64,000 nt of DNA from Powellomyces hirtus (Eukaryota; Chytridiomycota; Chytridiomycetes; Spizellomycetales; Powellomycetaceae), in NCBI GenBank assembly GCA_025526995.1, contig JAHLKG010000028.1, positions 186,001 to 250,000 of the forward strand, given 5' to 3'. The stretch's first letter is position 1, and each line of letters opens with the position of its first letter. The position numbers were made by a program, and so were the translations under genes. The notes under the pieces were generated by a model. It did not search any database. It was not told the origin of the DNA and was given only the letters and a program-made list of their open reading frames with translations. Below, in pieces: positions 24,707-37,520 of this stretch.

Positions 24707-26728
24707 TTATACAGCAATCATACTGTGTCTTCTTCCCAGGTGGCTAATCGCCATCGCCATAGCGCTGGGCCTCCTGGCTGCCAACGCCGCATCGGTGTCG
24801 TCGATCGGCATGCCTGCAGCAGCAGCGGCGGCGGCTTGTGCTTCCACATCCAGCAACTTGAGGCTCCCCTGTCGGTCCCGGATGCGTTCGCCGGCAGGAA
24901 CGTTGTCGCGGTCGTGGTCTTTGATGATCTTGCGCGCGGGGACCATGATGTAGATAAAGAGAGAAAAGGCGGTCACGGCAGCGCAGCCGTAGAAGAGAAC
25001 TTTGGAACCGAAGGCAGAGTAGATGAAGCCCCCAATAATGCCTCCGAGTCCGGATCCGAGACCACCGTAGAATGCGCCAAGAATTCCCTGAAAACCGGAG
25101 AAACGGGCTGTTGGGTTGGAGCACTAGTTGTGATTTCCTAAACTGCGACTTTTACCTGAGCCATGAACTCCATCCCACGAGGCGCAACAGCGGCCGCAAA
25201 CGCGACGGATGCGGTCCAGTTCATCGAGAATGCTAGACCTAGAGGCAAGAAAATCTGATTTAGTGCCCGATCTTCAGCGGCATTCCAAGGAATACCATTG
25301 AAGGTACAGTTGGAGAAGTCATACCATGAAGCATCTCAATTCCTAGCGCAACATAGACCATCGGCCCAGGCTTCAAGAATGGGTATGCGGCGAAGCGAAT
25401 AATGGTGACTACGTGGGCGATGGTGATGCTTTTGCGAACTCCCAGCCGAGCCATGACCTTCGACAGTGGAAGTGTTTGGAATCAGTTACTGCTGTCCGCA
25501 TACCAAGACAAGACAAGACGAACAGATATGATCGACTTTTCTACATGAGTGACTTTTGCTTACCTGCTTCGCAAAGAAGAAGAAGGGCAACTGAAGCACG
25601 ACCTGAGCAGTCCCCGTCATACCTCGAACTGTGGCATTCGCCTCCAATTCATTGGTTAGGAAAATCCACAAAAAGGATCCAATCACTGAAAAAACGCCGC
25701 CGAGCAGGGTATTTGACACGAAGAACGCAAGCACATCGGGGGCCAGCAGCCACCCAAACGACGGTCCCGCGCCGGTATCATCCACATGAATGACATCCGG
25801 GATCATTCCCATGGCCGCAACGATGCTTCCCTGGCGAGACGCACGACGGGCTACATCGACGATGCTCGCACGGCGAGATCTCGAGTGGCCGTGAGGTTTC
25901 TCTTGTGTGTGGCCTTCCTTGGACCCAAAGTCGCCCATGACGAGCTCTTCGGCAGTGGTGTCTGGGTCATAGACCTCGTTTGCCTGCGCGCTTTTGAGGA
26001 TTGTTGGTTTGACAAAGTCGGGCCCATCTGCTTTTTTGGCTGAGTTGCTGTCCTTGCCCCCACTGCCCCACTCCTCCCAGGGCTTGGAGACCAGAGTGAG
26101 GATTGTGAGAAAGATGGCGGAGGCAAGGGTGTGGAAGACGAAAATTGAGTTGATCGTCCCCGTTTTCTCCACAATCATTCCGCCCACGAACGATGTGATT
26201 CCGCAAGAGATGGAACCCCATACTCGCTGCTGTCCGTATCTGTCAACAGAGCCCAAAAGTGGATGGCGACATCAGCGATCAGAAACCAGGGCACCCGCGA
26301 GACGGAGGGGGTTCGTCCCTGTGTGTAACTTACAGAACGCTTTCATCCCCTAGCATCGTCAGGGCAATCACATCCATCATCGACCCAATCGGCGCACTGG
26401 TGATAGCATATAGCACCGCAACACCACAAGCGCTACCAAACGTCAACGGCAGCAGGACAAACAGCCAGAGGGTTGCTGTAGTGCAGATAATGGCAACTGC
26501 AAGCACCAGCCGTGGCCGACCGGTTATGTCGGCAACGAGAGACAGACCGGGACCGGCAAAGATGCAGAGGAACGGCGGGATGGATGAGATGACGCCGATC
26601 ATTGTCGACTTGAGACCGATGCGGTCCTGGTAGATTAGGGAGAGATACGAGGGTGCGCTACATTGGATCACGTACAATGCAAACATGAGCACCTTCGGCA
26701 CAATGTGGAGGTTTCGTTTAGTGGCCAT
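24707..26728 (-). CDS. Major facilitator superfamily transporter, MFSD6/MFS_1-like
   Basis: Five exons (26728-26334, 26239-25564, 25457-25325, 25238-25156, 25087-24707), 555 residues. The N-terminal half shows VLMFALYVIQCSAPSYLSL, a TMIGVISSIPPFLCIFAGP helix and LSLVADITGRPRLVLAVA, the cytoplasmic loop motif after TM2. A long charged and Ser/His-rich central loop (about 215-310) separates the two six-helix bundles. The second half has GTAQVVLQLPFFFFAKQV, ARLGVRKSITIAHVVTIIR and GGLGSGLGGIIGGFIYS. This pattern is that of the MFS_1_like/MFSD6 group; the substrate is unknown. The C-terminal tail is cytosolic, with an Ala run (AAAAAAAGMP). The start at 26728 is the only ATG that keeps the first transmembrane helix. 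Confidence 0.87.
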
Positions 26729-27818
26729 GGTGGGTGGCGTGGAATGTCAACGGAAAAGGAGAAGGGAAGTGAAGCAACGCCCAAGTTGTGGACGCCCAAC
26801 TATTTGTGCCAATCCGCAAGATACAGAAGAAAAAAGTGAAGACTTTACAGCTGATGATACAAAGAAAACAGGGGGTCTGGTACACAAACTTATGGGGTCT
26901 GCCGAGAAATTGGGCCTTGTCGCCCTGAACACCGGAGGCGAACACCAAGGAGGCCAAAGTTAAATGATTGATCAGAGGAAAACCGCATAAATGGGATGGG
27001 CGTTGATGATGTAAAAAGCAGCAATGATAACGAAGATACGGCATTATGGGCCAACTGCCAAATGGCGGCGCATCCATTCTCAATGAAATTTGTGCATTTG
27101 TTTTTTAGGAGGGAATATGCCGAAAGGGACCCCCACGTTCCCAATCGCGGTTTCTATATGCGTCAATCAATGATGTCAAGGGATAGATGGAGCCCATCGG
27201 CCGGTGAATAATTCTTCTTTCTTTGCCACGAGCCGATTGTCGCGCCCAAAAACTCCGCTCCTGCTTACGTAAGTGTTCTGACAGTCCTATTCATTACACG
27301 CTGATAGGGATCTGTGAACGGGTACTATGTTTGGGCACAAGTGCTTTTTGGAAGTCAAGAACCCCGATAGCATCGGTGAAGAAAAAGAAGGAATTTACCC
27401 GGAATAGGTGGCACAATTCTAGAAACAAGAAAAAAAAAGAAAGCCTCGGGCGTTTAAGCACAATACGAAATTTCGCCAGTACAACAAATCTGCCCACCCG
27501 CCAAGCCTTTGATTGCTTCATTGTGGATAAATTGCCGGTCAAATCGGTGTGACGCCTTTCATTTGGTTGCGGTGCCTTCTCAAACGGAAATAAAAGGTGT
27601 TCTCAAGCTTGTTCGCCCGCGTTCGACACCATGGCCATGGAAGTCGTAGTCTTCCCTCCAAAATGACCACATCGAAAGGGCCACCCACGCACTCGCGGAA
27701 TTCTTTGTACAGTTTTTCTGACGCGATCGTTTCTTTCGTTCTTGGTACAAGCTATCACGTACCAAATCAGGGTACTTTTCTCTCTATACTTCTACGTCAG
27801 TTCCCTCCTGCCTGCAAA
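26729..27818. other. Intergenic region, no gene recognised
   Basis: About 1.1 kb upstream of the transporter gene, AT-richer than the surrounding genes. Only short, compositionally random open frames occur. No RNA gene or repeat is recognised. Confidence 0.45.
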
Positions 27819-28700
27819 CTAGCCCATGACGCCTCGTTCTCTCACTCGGACGACGCGACGGTTGCGGCAGCGCTTGGGCGGCTTGCTGGTTTTGAGCGAG
27901 TTCTGTTCAATGATTTTCCTCCCAGCTGGGACACTGATGATCGGGATCACAGTAGAGCTCTTGTCAGAAGAAACGACGGAGACGGTGTTGTCGTCGCTGG
28001 GCGCGAGGGTAGTGTCGCTGGAAATGGAGGTGGGAATGACTGTTGCGTAATTCCATAACCGGACTAGCTCCACCATCAGAAGCCGGAGTCGAAATCACGG
28101 TGGTCTGTCCGGATTGGGGAAGGACGAATCGGTTCTGCTGGAGCCGAGCAAGGTGATAAAATAGCGTTGACGCTGGGTGGAAGTGCCACACCAGAGCGCG
28201 CATTCACCATCGTAACCGGAAGCACAGGCGGAGGCATGAGACCCGGGAACCATCTTCACAAATACAAGATCCTCCCGCGCGTCCATCAAACCCAACACGG
28301 CCCGCACGTCCTAATTCTAAGGTAGTTGCATAAAAGTCGGCAGACCCATTGCAGCCAGCATTGCATGCCTTCCTCAATTTCCTATCGGCAGCATCGCTAG
28401 CAGTGTTTTTCTCCTCGATACTGGTACCTTCAGAAGCGTGTACTTTGGTGCACCAAGGGCCGGTTCATATAGCCCGCGAAGAGCGGGAGGTAGAACGCGT
28501 AACCGTTGTTAGGGCACTCGACGATGATGTCGCCGGAGGGTTGGCAGGCAAAGATTGTTTAAACGATTCCGTTTGGGTAGTGCCCAATGTTGGTCGAGTT
28601 AGCGGTTTTTGCAACCTGGGATTCATTGACTTTTTTGTTGTTGTCGTAATTGCAGACGGCTGTTGAACATGATGTTTTCACCCTCATTTTTGCATTGACA
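27819..28700 (-). pseudogene. Probable decayed gene for a cysteine-rich secreted-type protein
   Basis: Read on the minus strand, protein-like segments follow one another in different frames. First CSTAVCNYDNNKK and a GHYPNGIV stretch, then an in-frame TAA, then ACQPSGDIIVECPNNGYAF and LPLFAG; a frame change to CTKVHASEGTS and ACNAGCNGSADFY; another change to KMVPGSHASACASGYDGEC; finally a Ser/Thr-rich linker (SISSDTTLAPSDDNTVSVV) ending in a basic tail. The two Cys-rich modules separated from a Ser/Thr linker look like a carbohydrate-binding or adhesive extracellular protein. No set of standard introns restores one frame, so inactivation by an internal stop and at least two indels is the simplest reading. 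The family was not identified; unrecognised splicing remains possible. Confidence 0.4.
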
Positions 28701-29350
28701 CGCAACTTGCCAATAGTGTGCAGTACTCAATGCATATCCGAGTCGATACCTTCACAGTACTTTATATTTGGGAAAAACAGCAAACGGTTTTTGGAGCCGC
28801 GGAGCTTGCGTTTTTTGCTACCGTCGGCACGCGAAAATCTACCCCGGCGGACGTGGCCAGATGACCGGATTCTTGTCACTGGGTTTTTACAACGTGGCCA
28901 ACTGTACCAAATGCAGCAAATTACGGATGATCCACAACGTGCAATCCTGTACGTCGTCGTTCTCCATGGTCTGACCAATAGTTGCTGTCTTTGTCTTCCG
29001 AGTCACCGCACCGGAAATTTTCACACCTTTTTGTGACCAAGTGGTATATGCGCAGCAAGTCACACCCCAGATCCAGCATCAGCAGGATTTTTTAGCACAC
29101 TTCCCTCGTTGGTCTTCCCATTTTCCTGCCCTTTCTTTTCCGCCAAGCATTCAGCCTTACCGACCCATTCCTCTCATCATGGACCTTCAAGATAGATAGA
29201 TAACTGAACGAGTTGTCACCGTCAGCTCCGCCCCTTCTTGTAAACAACGTCATACTCGGCCCAAACTCCGAACTATTGCCAGTCTCTTCGGAGCATAACC
29301 ACCATCGTGGCCGTCTCCCTCTGCGCTGGACAGCTGTGGGCGCACAAGAC
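28701..29350. other. Region upstream of PAN-TM-SH3 gene A
   Basis: About 650 bases with no convincing gene. It is likely to contain the promoter and perhaps an unresolved 5' exon of the next gene. A hydrophobic stretch in another frame at about 29300-29345 (TIVAVSLCAGQLWA) resembles a signal peptide core but could not be joined by a convincing splice. Confidence 0.35.
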
Positions 29351-30811
29351 ATGGATTCCAAACCAAAAACATGTCCCATAAGCAATGGGACGCTGCCAGT
29401 ATATCGGATCGCTTGGTATGCAACTAAGTACCTCACATGCGACCCTGGCACGCAGCCCTCTGATTCTTGTCCATAGGGGAGTTGATGTCCCGTTTGGGAC
29501 AAAACCAACTGCGATCCCTTTCGAGGTCAACACCACTGCCTCGAGCGTATGTGAATGGTACGCTGCCCGAAGCTTAAATGCAAATCAACACCCCAAAACC
29601 TTTCTCCTTGTCCTCTACTCATCTGTCCTTTCATTCTACCGCCTTCAGTGCCGATCAATGCCACGCCGCCTCTTCACCCCGCTGCGATTACTTCACCTTC
29701 TCCTATCCCTCCACCTGCCATCTCCGCACCCTCGCTCTCCCGCAACTCAACTACAGCACAATCTTTGCACAAGTCCCAGATCATGTTCTCGTCGGGGACC
29801 TACCTCGACCAGACCCGATCGACCACATTAAACATGTACCGGGAACGCCCAATGTGTCGGCCTTGGAATGTGTGACGGCGTGTCAGGCGATTGTGGGCTG
29901 TTTTTATGTTAATTGGAATGGGACGGATTGTTGGTTGAAGTCGGCGAGTCCGGGAGTTAGTGGTGGGGAGGTGGCGACGGGAATGAAGAGTTGGACGGGA
30001 GTATTTGTTGAATTGTCACCGCCTCCCGCCCCGCCGCCGCGGACAATCATACCGCCGGAGATGAGCGAGGGAGCGGGATTAAGGAACCGCACAGCGTGGA
30101 TTGTGGGCGGAGTGTTGGGAGTGATAGGTTGCTTTGCCATCATCTTCTGCGTCTTTTTCTTTTGGAAGCGCAAGAAATCGGAACCCGGGACAAATATCTC
30201 CCTCCCCCGAGACGTAAGTAATCCATCCCCATCCCCCTCTCGTTTTCACACTCCACTAACACCCGCGCCAGTCTCACCCACTGTCGATTGACGAAATATT
30301 CACACCCGCCCTGACGCTCAGCCTCTCCCACCGCACCCCAACCCCATACCCCGCAACGCCCCACCTCCCGTCCCCGTCCCCGTCACCAGCGTTCCGGCCC
30401 CTCTCCCTCCCACGTCTCTCCATCCCGCGCTACGCATCCCCGCACTCCCCTTATCCCCCCTCCCCATCCCAATCCTCCCCAACTTACTCCCCTCAAACCC
30501 CAACTCTCCCGTCCCCAACATCATCGGCCTCAACCCACCTCCTGGACCCGAAACACCTTCCGCCGCCAGTTTACTCACCAACCGATACAAACACAACCAC
30601 CACCACCTCTACATATCCGCAATTTTCCATATACCACGCGATCCGTGAACACACCTCTCCGGAACCAGATCAGTTGCCAGTCGTCCCGGGAGACGCGGTC
30701 CTGGTTCAGGAGTACCTGGACAGTGGGGATTGTCTCGCGGTGAATGCCACGAGAGGTGGGAAGGGTTATGTCCCACTCGAGTATTTGAGTCCGGGGACAT
30801 GCAAGAGATGA
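29351..30811 (+). CDS. PAN-TM-SH3 protein A: PAN/apple-like modules, transmembrane helix, SH3 domain
   Basis: Four exons (29351-29415, 29477-29557, 29649-30213, 30272-30811), 416 residues. The N-terminal block (LPVYRIAWGVDVPFG) is shared with protein C at 44128. Two Cys-patterned modules follow: CECADQCHAASSPRC with DYFTFSY and CHLRTL, then CVTACQAIVGCFYVNWNG with DCWLKS, both like PAN/apple domains. One membrane helix (AWIVGGVLGVIGCFAIIFCV) ends in the stop-transfer KRKKS, then a Pro/Ser/Thr-rich linker (about 240-350) and a C-terminal SH3 domain (YHAIREHT, VPGDAVLVQEYLDSG, GGKGYVPLEYL). The predicted topology puts the PAN modules outside and the SH3 inside. No signal peptide was found in frame, so the start is uncertain. 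Ligand and partner are unknown; adhesion or wall sensing linked to the cortex is inference. Confidence 0.8.
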
Positions 30812-31192
30812 GTGGGCCGATTCGGATGCGCGGCTCTCTTGCTTGGTCTTTCCCCGATCTTTTATTTTTCTTCCTTTGGTACTGCTTCAAATGTGAATTC
30901 AACAGTCCGTATGGATGGTGCAGCTTCGTTTGAACATTATCACGTACGCGTCAATAAAGCAAAAAACTGAATGTACCGCAGGACCCCCCCAAAAAAGTCA
31001 TATTTTGGAACATAAAAACAAAAACAAAACTTCGATAGCAAAACACAAACTCCCACACACAGACGTGGACTTGTTCTAGGTCCGAGTTACACAACGTTGT
31101 CTACCGTTTAGTGAGAGTGCCAAGGGGTGAAGGGTAAAGGGGCAAAGAGTGTCTTGTAGCGCGTGCAGGTTATAATCCTTAAATGTCCATAT
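30812..31192. other. Tail-to-tail intergenic region
   Basis: About 380 bases between convergent stops, A-rich, containing both 3' UTRs. No gene is seen. Confidence 0.55.
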
Positions 31193-34100
31193 TCAATCAG
31201 CCTCACTCTCTGCAGTTCTAAAACTGCCTTCACTATCCTTGGAGAGTCGTCCGCTGCTCGAATTTGTGTTATTACGGTGGTGGTGATGAAGATGTTGATG
31301 TTGCAGGGTAATGAAGGGCAGTTGTTGATCTGTGGTGCTGGATGAAGAAGATGACAGAAGAGTCGTGGCGCCCAGACTGTTTCGTCTGCCGACGCCGCCG
31401 GGACGAGGGCGGGTTTCCGACGCCATGGCGGATTGGTCGGCGGTGGTGGCCGTGTCGTCGGCGGTAGTTTCGCTGATGATCTCAAGACTGCCGGTACCTG
31501 CTGCTGTTCGCGGTTTGGTTGTGATGGTTGCGGTTGTGATGGGTGCTGATGATGGCGGTGATGAAGTGGATGTGGTGGATGTCGTTGCTAGTGGTGGTGT
31601 GGTGGGTGGAGATGATGACTGTTGTGGTAGCGATGAAGATAGGTCTCTGGGTAACGGAACGGCGGAAGTGGAGGTGGAAGAAGAAGACAAGGGATGCTGG
31701 TCGGCATGTATTGGGGTAGCCGTCTGCGGTGAGGCCACAATATGGTTCTGGGTAACATGGTCCGGTATGAAATTTGTCGAAGTAGATGAGGCGGTGACAG
31801 CCGATTGCGGAGACACAGTGGACGATCTCGCTTGCCGATGCTGGTCAAACGGCATGATTCGATCTGGCGAGTGGCCTGATACGGGCCCCACACTCCGACT
31901 TCGGTTGCGTTTGATGCTCGCGGGGCGAGCAGGGGTTATTGAAGAAGCAAGCGGATCTTGTGTTATCCCCTCCGGCGACCCACCACCACCGGCAGCCGCA
32001 GCCGCAGCATTAGCAGCCTCCGCCGCCTCATTGCACAGTTGTGCATAGGTGCCATACTTTTCATACTCGCGCATCAACCAGCGCTGCTTACGCATCCAAT
32101 TCACCTGACTCTTTTGCTTGAGCGCCGGATGCGCGACATACAATTTATCCAGTCCATCGCGGTATCCCGAATGCTCCTCAATCTCCGCCAGGATCAGATC
32201 CTGCTGGCGTTTCCACACGTGGCGCTGCTGGTCTTCAGGCAAGGAGGACATGATTTTGCCCAGCGGGACGGGCGGCATCCATTCGGTGACTTTCATCCGT
32301 TTGAGTCGCTTCGCAAGTTCTTTGTTGGCGTCCGAGTTGATACCGCCCCCGCCGCCAGCGGTGGTGGTCGTGCCAGTGACGGTGGCGGCGCTGCGACCGC
32401 TCTCGACGCTGGTAGCGCTGGCAAAACTGCGCATGGAGGACGCGTACTTGGGTCCGCTGGCCAACGGGCTCAAATTGCTGGTCGGGGGAGTGCCTGCTGC
32501 TATACCGCCTCCTGGGGCCGCCGCATCACCCGCATTAGCCATTAGATTGCGTTCCATGCGATCCTTCTCTTTTCGCTGCGCTCGTTCCCAAAGCAGCGGA
32601 CCCCATCCAAACTCGGCATTGCCACCGCTTCCCACGAGTGGCTCTTTGCTTTTGCGCGCAGCCCACATGTTGATGGTGCGCACCCACTCCCGCACCGTTT
32701 CCGCATTGATCCCGTGAAACAGGTAGATCTGGCCGTCCGAAAGTCGTAGCGTAAACACGTGCGGTCGGAGCTGAGAGTATCCTGGCGGCGGAAGCGGCGT
32801 GGCGAGTGAGTGAAGGAGGTTGAATGTTTGCACTTGTTCCTTTCCCCGTGAGTGCTGAAACACAGAACAAATCAGAACAAAGTCAACAGACGCTACATGC
32901 GCAAAGGACCAGCCCATTTGCAACCTGTTGACAACAAAAACTATCTGTTGCACAGTATTCGTCACTCACCGGTTTCGGCAACGCACTCTCCGAACTAACT
33001 CGCGCTCTCTCTCCCGTCGGCCCAGTCCACGCACTCATTCTCGCGCCCATGATCGAACTCGCCCCTCCACTTTTCGCACTCTCCGACGTGCCGACCCTTG
33101 TGACAGGTATGACAGTGTCATCCGCGGAAACCGTATGCGGGACCGGCGGCGGTGTTGCTGATGTGAATCCCGTGGTGTCTTTGGTATCCTTTTCCAGTCT
33201 CTCCATGATGAGCTCCAAAGTCCCTGCCTGAACATCCAATTTCAGGGCACAGTCGAGTTTGACCCATTGGCGGTGCTTGGCTTTGACGTCGTCCCGCTCA
33301 TTGAGGTGTTTGCGGATCAGCTGACCGTCAAGCTGAATGTCGCCTGCGGAAGGGACGCGGGGAATGTAACGGGGCGGTTGCTGCAAAGAGCTTGGATCCT
33401 GCAGGTGCTGTTGTTGGGTTTGTTGCTGTGAGTCGCTCGGAGGCCATTTTCCGCCTTCGTGCTGAAGCACGCCATTGACGGAATGCCGACCCAGGGAAAT
33501 CGACGCCGGCGGGAAATTGGTGAGATTCAACTGGGAGTCAAGACTGAGGGCATGGGAACTGTTCGAGTCTCCATACGATAGTCTGTTTTCTTGAGGGGCA
33601 CGGTCGCCTTTCCGACGGAACCCAAACGCGCGTCGTTTGCTATTGCCATGGTTGTTGCCGTTGTCCGCTATAGAGAACATGGTGCCTGTCGATAGCGTGG
33701 ACGCAAGGGATAGGGAAGATGTGTCGCGGTGCATCCGCCGCGTGTTGTCGGGGAATCCAGATGACGTTGGAGATAGCATGTCGGGCGATAGACTTTCAGC
33801 GCCGGACGACTCTAACGATATCTTTGGAATTTCGCGTTGAGGAAGAGGATGTTTGGCTGTACGATCATACGTTCGCTGGATGCCGAAGTCAAATCGATGT
33901 AAATATCAGTCCCTATGGATAGAATAAGATTTTCCCCGACGCACCTTCAATATCCCCTCCAAAGTCCTGCTCCAAACTCTAACAGTGTCGCGATTATCCG
34001 CCGATCCATCGATCCAGGCTTCCTTTGTTGACAACTCAGTAATGTAGCTGAGAAGATTGACCACCCACTGCTTCTTGGTGATGCGGCGAGAGCGTACAGT

Positions 34101-36995
34101 CGCATTGGCGATGTGAAGGTCCGTATTAAGCAGCATGATTGAGTTCATGATCGTCTCCGCGACATCTAAACACCCATTCAAGAGCAAGATACGTCATGAG
34201 CCACAAACTTTCCAACCAAACAGAAGAAGAATTTCGATAATGAAACGGCAGTTCTGATGCACATGCCACACGCACCTTTGTGCAAAAATGCCGGCCACAT
34301 TTGCGGATTGCAATCCCACCAAGTGTGCGCAAACGATTCAATGATGCGACTGATGATCTGCGACTCGCCCGTGACCAGTAAATGGTTGGCCAAGGCTCTA
34401 AAGCCTTCATCAATCTCCTGTCCCGCAAAATCAAAGCAAGCCATGTAACTCGCAAGGATCGTTTTGTGGAAGTCATCATTTTTGCCAAGGACTTCCGAGA
34501 TGCGGTCATATGTGATTTCTGGGAGGCTTTCGTGGAACAGCAGCCTGCCCACGGTAGCAGGGTCCATCTTCTTATAGCCTCCTTTGGCGGATGATGTCGG
34601 TGGTGGGATGGGGACAGGGACGGCTTTGGCAGAGACGGGTGAGCGAGGAAGCGTTGTGCGCGCGGTAGCGGGTGAGGAGTCAAAAGCATCGGAAAAGTTG
34701 TCATCGCGGGAGCTCTTGGGGGTCGAAGGGGTATGCAGGGATGCGCGTGGTGACGACATGCGCGAGGTGGATGGGAGGTCTGTCGGTGTCGCCGGGCGAT
34801 GCAGGCTGTGATCGATTCGCGGGAGCGTTGGAGAATCCAAGAGGCCCGTGGCCGGACGGACGTACGGCAACGTGCCTGTCGGTGATCGCAAGCTAGGAGA
34901 ATTAAGCGGTGAGTTCCGCGGTGAAGATCCACCTGACGACGCGTCTCCGCTGTTCCACGGCGGAGCATTGAAGGAGCCTCCGCCGCCTCCCCCACTTCCG
35001 GTCACTACGCCAGTAAAATACGAGCTACTGCGTTTTGGTATTGACAGAGACCCAGTCACTTTGTCGACATTGGCCTCCTTGTGCTTTTTCAACAGCTGCG
35101 CAAACCGCTCTGGTTCGACGTCGTCCAAAGAGACCGGAGGTGCTGGTGACTGCCGCGCTACACCACTGCCGCCCGCGCCAAAGTAGTTGTTGAGCGTGCG
35201 GGGTACTCCTGCTTCTGGCGGGAGCGGGGGCAGCGATGAGGGCATGCTCGCCGGACCACCAGACAAGGTAGATCGTCCACCTACGCTACTGGCGAAGCTT
35301 CCAACCGACAATCGCTTCGATAGCAAAGTCGGTGGTCCTGGAGACAGTGGAGAAGTAATCCCTCGAAAATCTGTTCCGGATGGGGATGACGGTGGCAAGT
35401 GTGCAAATGGGTCGAGCAGCTTGTTGTTTAAATAAGGTGCACCATCTCTTCTCTGCAAACAGCATCAAGGGGTTAATTTCATGATATCTCAATTCAGAAG
35501 ATTGTCAATGAATGAAAACCTAAAACACGCACCCCAGGAGTTTCCGGCAATTCTTTGAAAGCGGAAGGCGGAATACCAATGCCGCTCTCGCGTCCCGCCC
35601 CAGGGAGGTTCTTGAAATCCACGGTCGATCGGGAGGTTCGCAGCTTTGCAAAGTTGTCACTGACCGAGCGCTACATAATCAAAACACCGCAGATACAGTA
35701 ACAAGATACGCCAAAAACGTCAGATTCCGATGGGTTTCGATGGAATTAAACGAATCAAAAACATGCGAAGATCTCCAAACGCACCTTGAACCCCTTCCAA
35801 AACTTGCCCTTGGGCTCTCCTCTGTCAAGCCCCGCGGACCCCTCCCCATAATATCGGTCTTCATTCCCATCCTTATCTACCCAACTTCCGTGGTGCATCA
35901 AAGGTGGCGAAGGTTCCGCCAGATTGTGCGGGCGAGAAGAGATATAGTCGTTCGCCTGGTCCGCCGACAATGGTAATTGTGACGGTGAGCCTGCCAAGAG
36001 GGTTGCAGACAGCGGGGGGTCAAAACTCCCCAACCCGGCTGGATGTGTCGTGTCGGCTGATGCAAATGATGAGAGACGCAATGGTGGACCTGGTATGACC
36101 TTTTTTTATAGGGGAGATGGGTATGGCCACCGGCGTCAGATTCACCTATCGATATGACACAATTACCATTTTCTGTAAGACTCACGCTAGCTGCCTTGGG
36201 CGCATGTATCTGTGCCTGGTCTCGACCACCCTCAACCTTTGGTGCATTGACGCGAGATCCATCTTCCTTGCCGCCGGGCCAAAATCCCCAATCGCTGATA
36301 TCCCACCGTTCCACTACCGGCATGGATCTGGAGCGCGACAGTCGTGTTCCCTGGGACGTTTCCGATTCTGGCGAAGATGCCGTTGGTGAACCCTTTTTCT
36401 CCTTCTCCTTCTCTTCCTCAGGGTTCTGTACGGACGGAACGGATATCGATCGTTTACGTCCATTGTGGGTACTCGCAGCGGTCCTTCGGCCTCTTGCAGT
36501 ATTAGCAGCAGCTACCGCGTTGCTGGTCGACTTTTCCATATCCGACAGGAGCCATGCGGGAATGTCGAGCGAGAGCGGTTCCCCGACGTCCAGCGTCAGG
36601 TAGCGGGCTTTCCGAGTGGATGCGTGATGAGGCAACGTACGCGACACCATCATGGATTGCGACCGGGCGAGATCGGTGGAGAGAGGGAATATGGGTGGCG
36701 TGAAGGAAGAGGCTGTTTCTTTTGGTGGTATTTCCGGCGGTGGTTGCTGTTGTTCATGTTGTGGTGGGTCCGATGGATGGGCGGCATCGCGGAAAGAGCT
36801 GGTTGGTGGGGAGAATGCGCTTAGACCTGGTTGCTGTTGCTGTTGCTGTGGAAGGGAAGAAGTGGACGCTTGTTTCTGCCGAGGTGGTTGTTGCGGTTGA
36901 GGAGGCCCCTGCTGGTCGGAGTCGTTGCTTATGTGGAGCAGAGGGTGAACAGGAGCAGCGGTCAGTGTTCTGACGCCAGGAGGTCCATCGTCCAT
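31193..36995 (-). CDS. Sec7-PH domain ARF guanine-nucleotide exchange factor (EFA6/PSD-like)
   Basis: Seven exons (36995-36186, 36099-35785, 35670-35533, 35452-34276, 34165-33945, 33875-32970, 32854-31193), 1742 residues. The first 700 residues are disordered (poly-Gln, poly-Pro, SPR/SPA repeats). The Sec7 domain lies at about 715-890: FDFAGQEIDEGFRALANHL, VTGESQIISRIIESFA with the catalytic glutamate at about 784, and NSIMLLNTDLHIAN. A PH domain begins near 1040 (RQWVKLDCALKLDVQ), carries a long low-complexity insertion, and resumes with HVFTLRLSDGQIYLFHG and EWVRTINMWAARKS. A helical segment follows (LAEIEEHSGYRDGLDKLY), as in EFA6-type proteins. Such factors activate ARF GTPases at the plasma membrane or endosomes. 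The C-terminus is Ser/Thr-rich. The start is the first ATG of the frame; an upstream GTG at 37034 is ignored. Confidence 0.87.
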
Positions 36996-37520
36996 TGTGC
37001 GGGGGATGAGTAGTTGGAGTAGGCGAGATGACACTCAAAAGAGTAAGAAAAATAGATTGAGCAAAGAACCAATGGAAAAAGACAAAAAAAAAAAAAGAAA
37101 AGCGCAGAGAGAAAGGTGAGAAGGAAGAAGGACATGCAAGGCGGCCTGTCAAGTCATCAGATGAGTTGGCCCCATCACGTAAGCTGCGCGCCCGAATGGA
37201 ACACTTCCCAACAAACCCGCGTAATACGCCCCCAGAAAAACACCACTGTCCTTGTTGAACAATGCACTTGGGCGAATGGGGTCTCTTTGTTATCAAATGA
37301 CACTAAAATATACGAAGGGTTTGTCCGGTGATGGGGAGACTACGAACAATAATAGTCCCTGGGTTGAGCCGGGGAAATACTAGTCATAGTGGTAAGAGAC
37401 TGAGGGAAGACCAAGGGTGTAGCGCAATTGGGGGAAGACGCAAAGAGAGAGAAAGTGTCATGCCGAATGGGCTATGTTGTTCTATGCGGCTGGCGCACAG
37501 AGAGGAACGGAAAGTTCCGT
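36996..37520. other. Intergenic region between two minus-strand genes
   Basis: About 525 bases: promoter side of the Sec7 gene and 3' side of PAN-TM-SH3 gene B. A poly-A tract lies at about 37085-37098. No gene is seen. Confidence 0.5.

Noticed and set aside
31332..32048. Plus-strand Val/Asp-rich open frame of 238 codons
   Set aside because: Antisense to the low-complexity C-terminus of the Sec7 protein; the composition is a by-product of that sequence.
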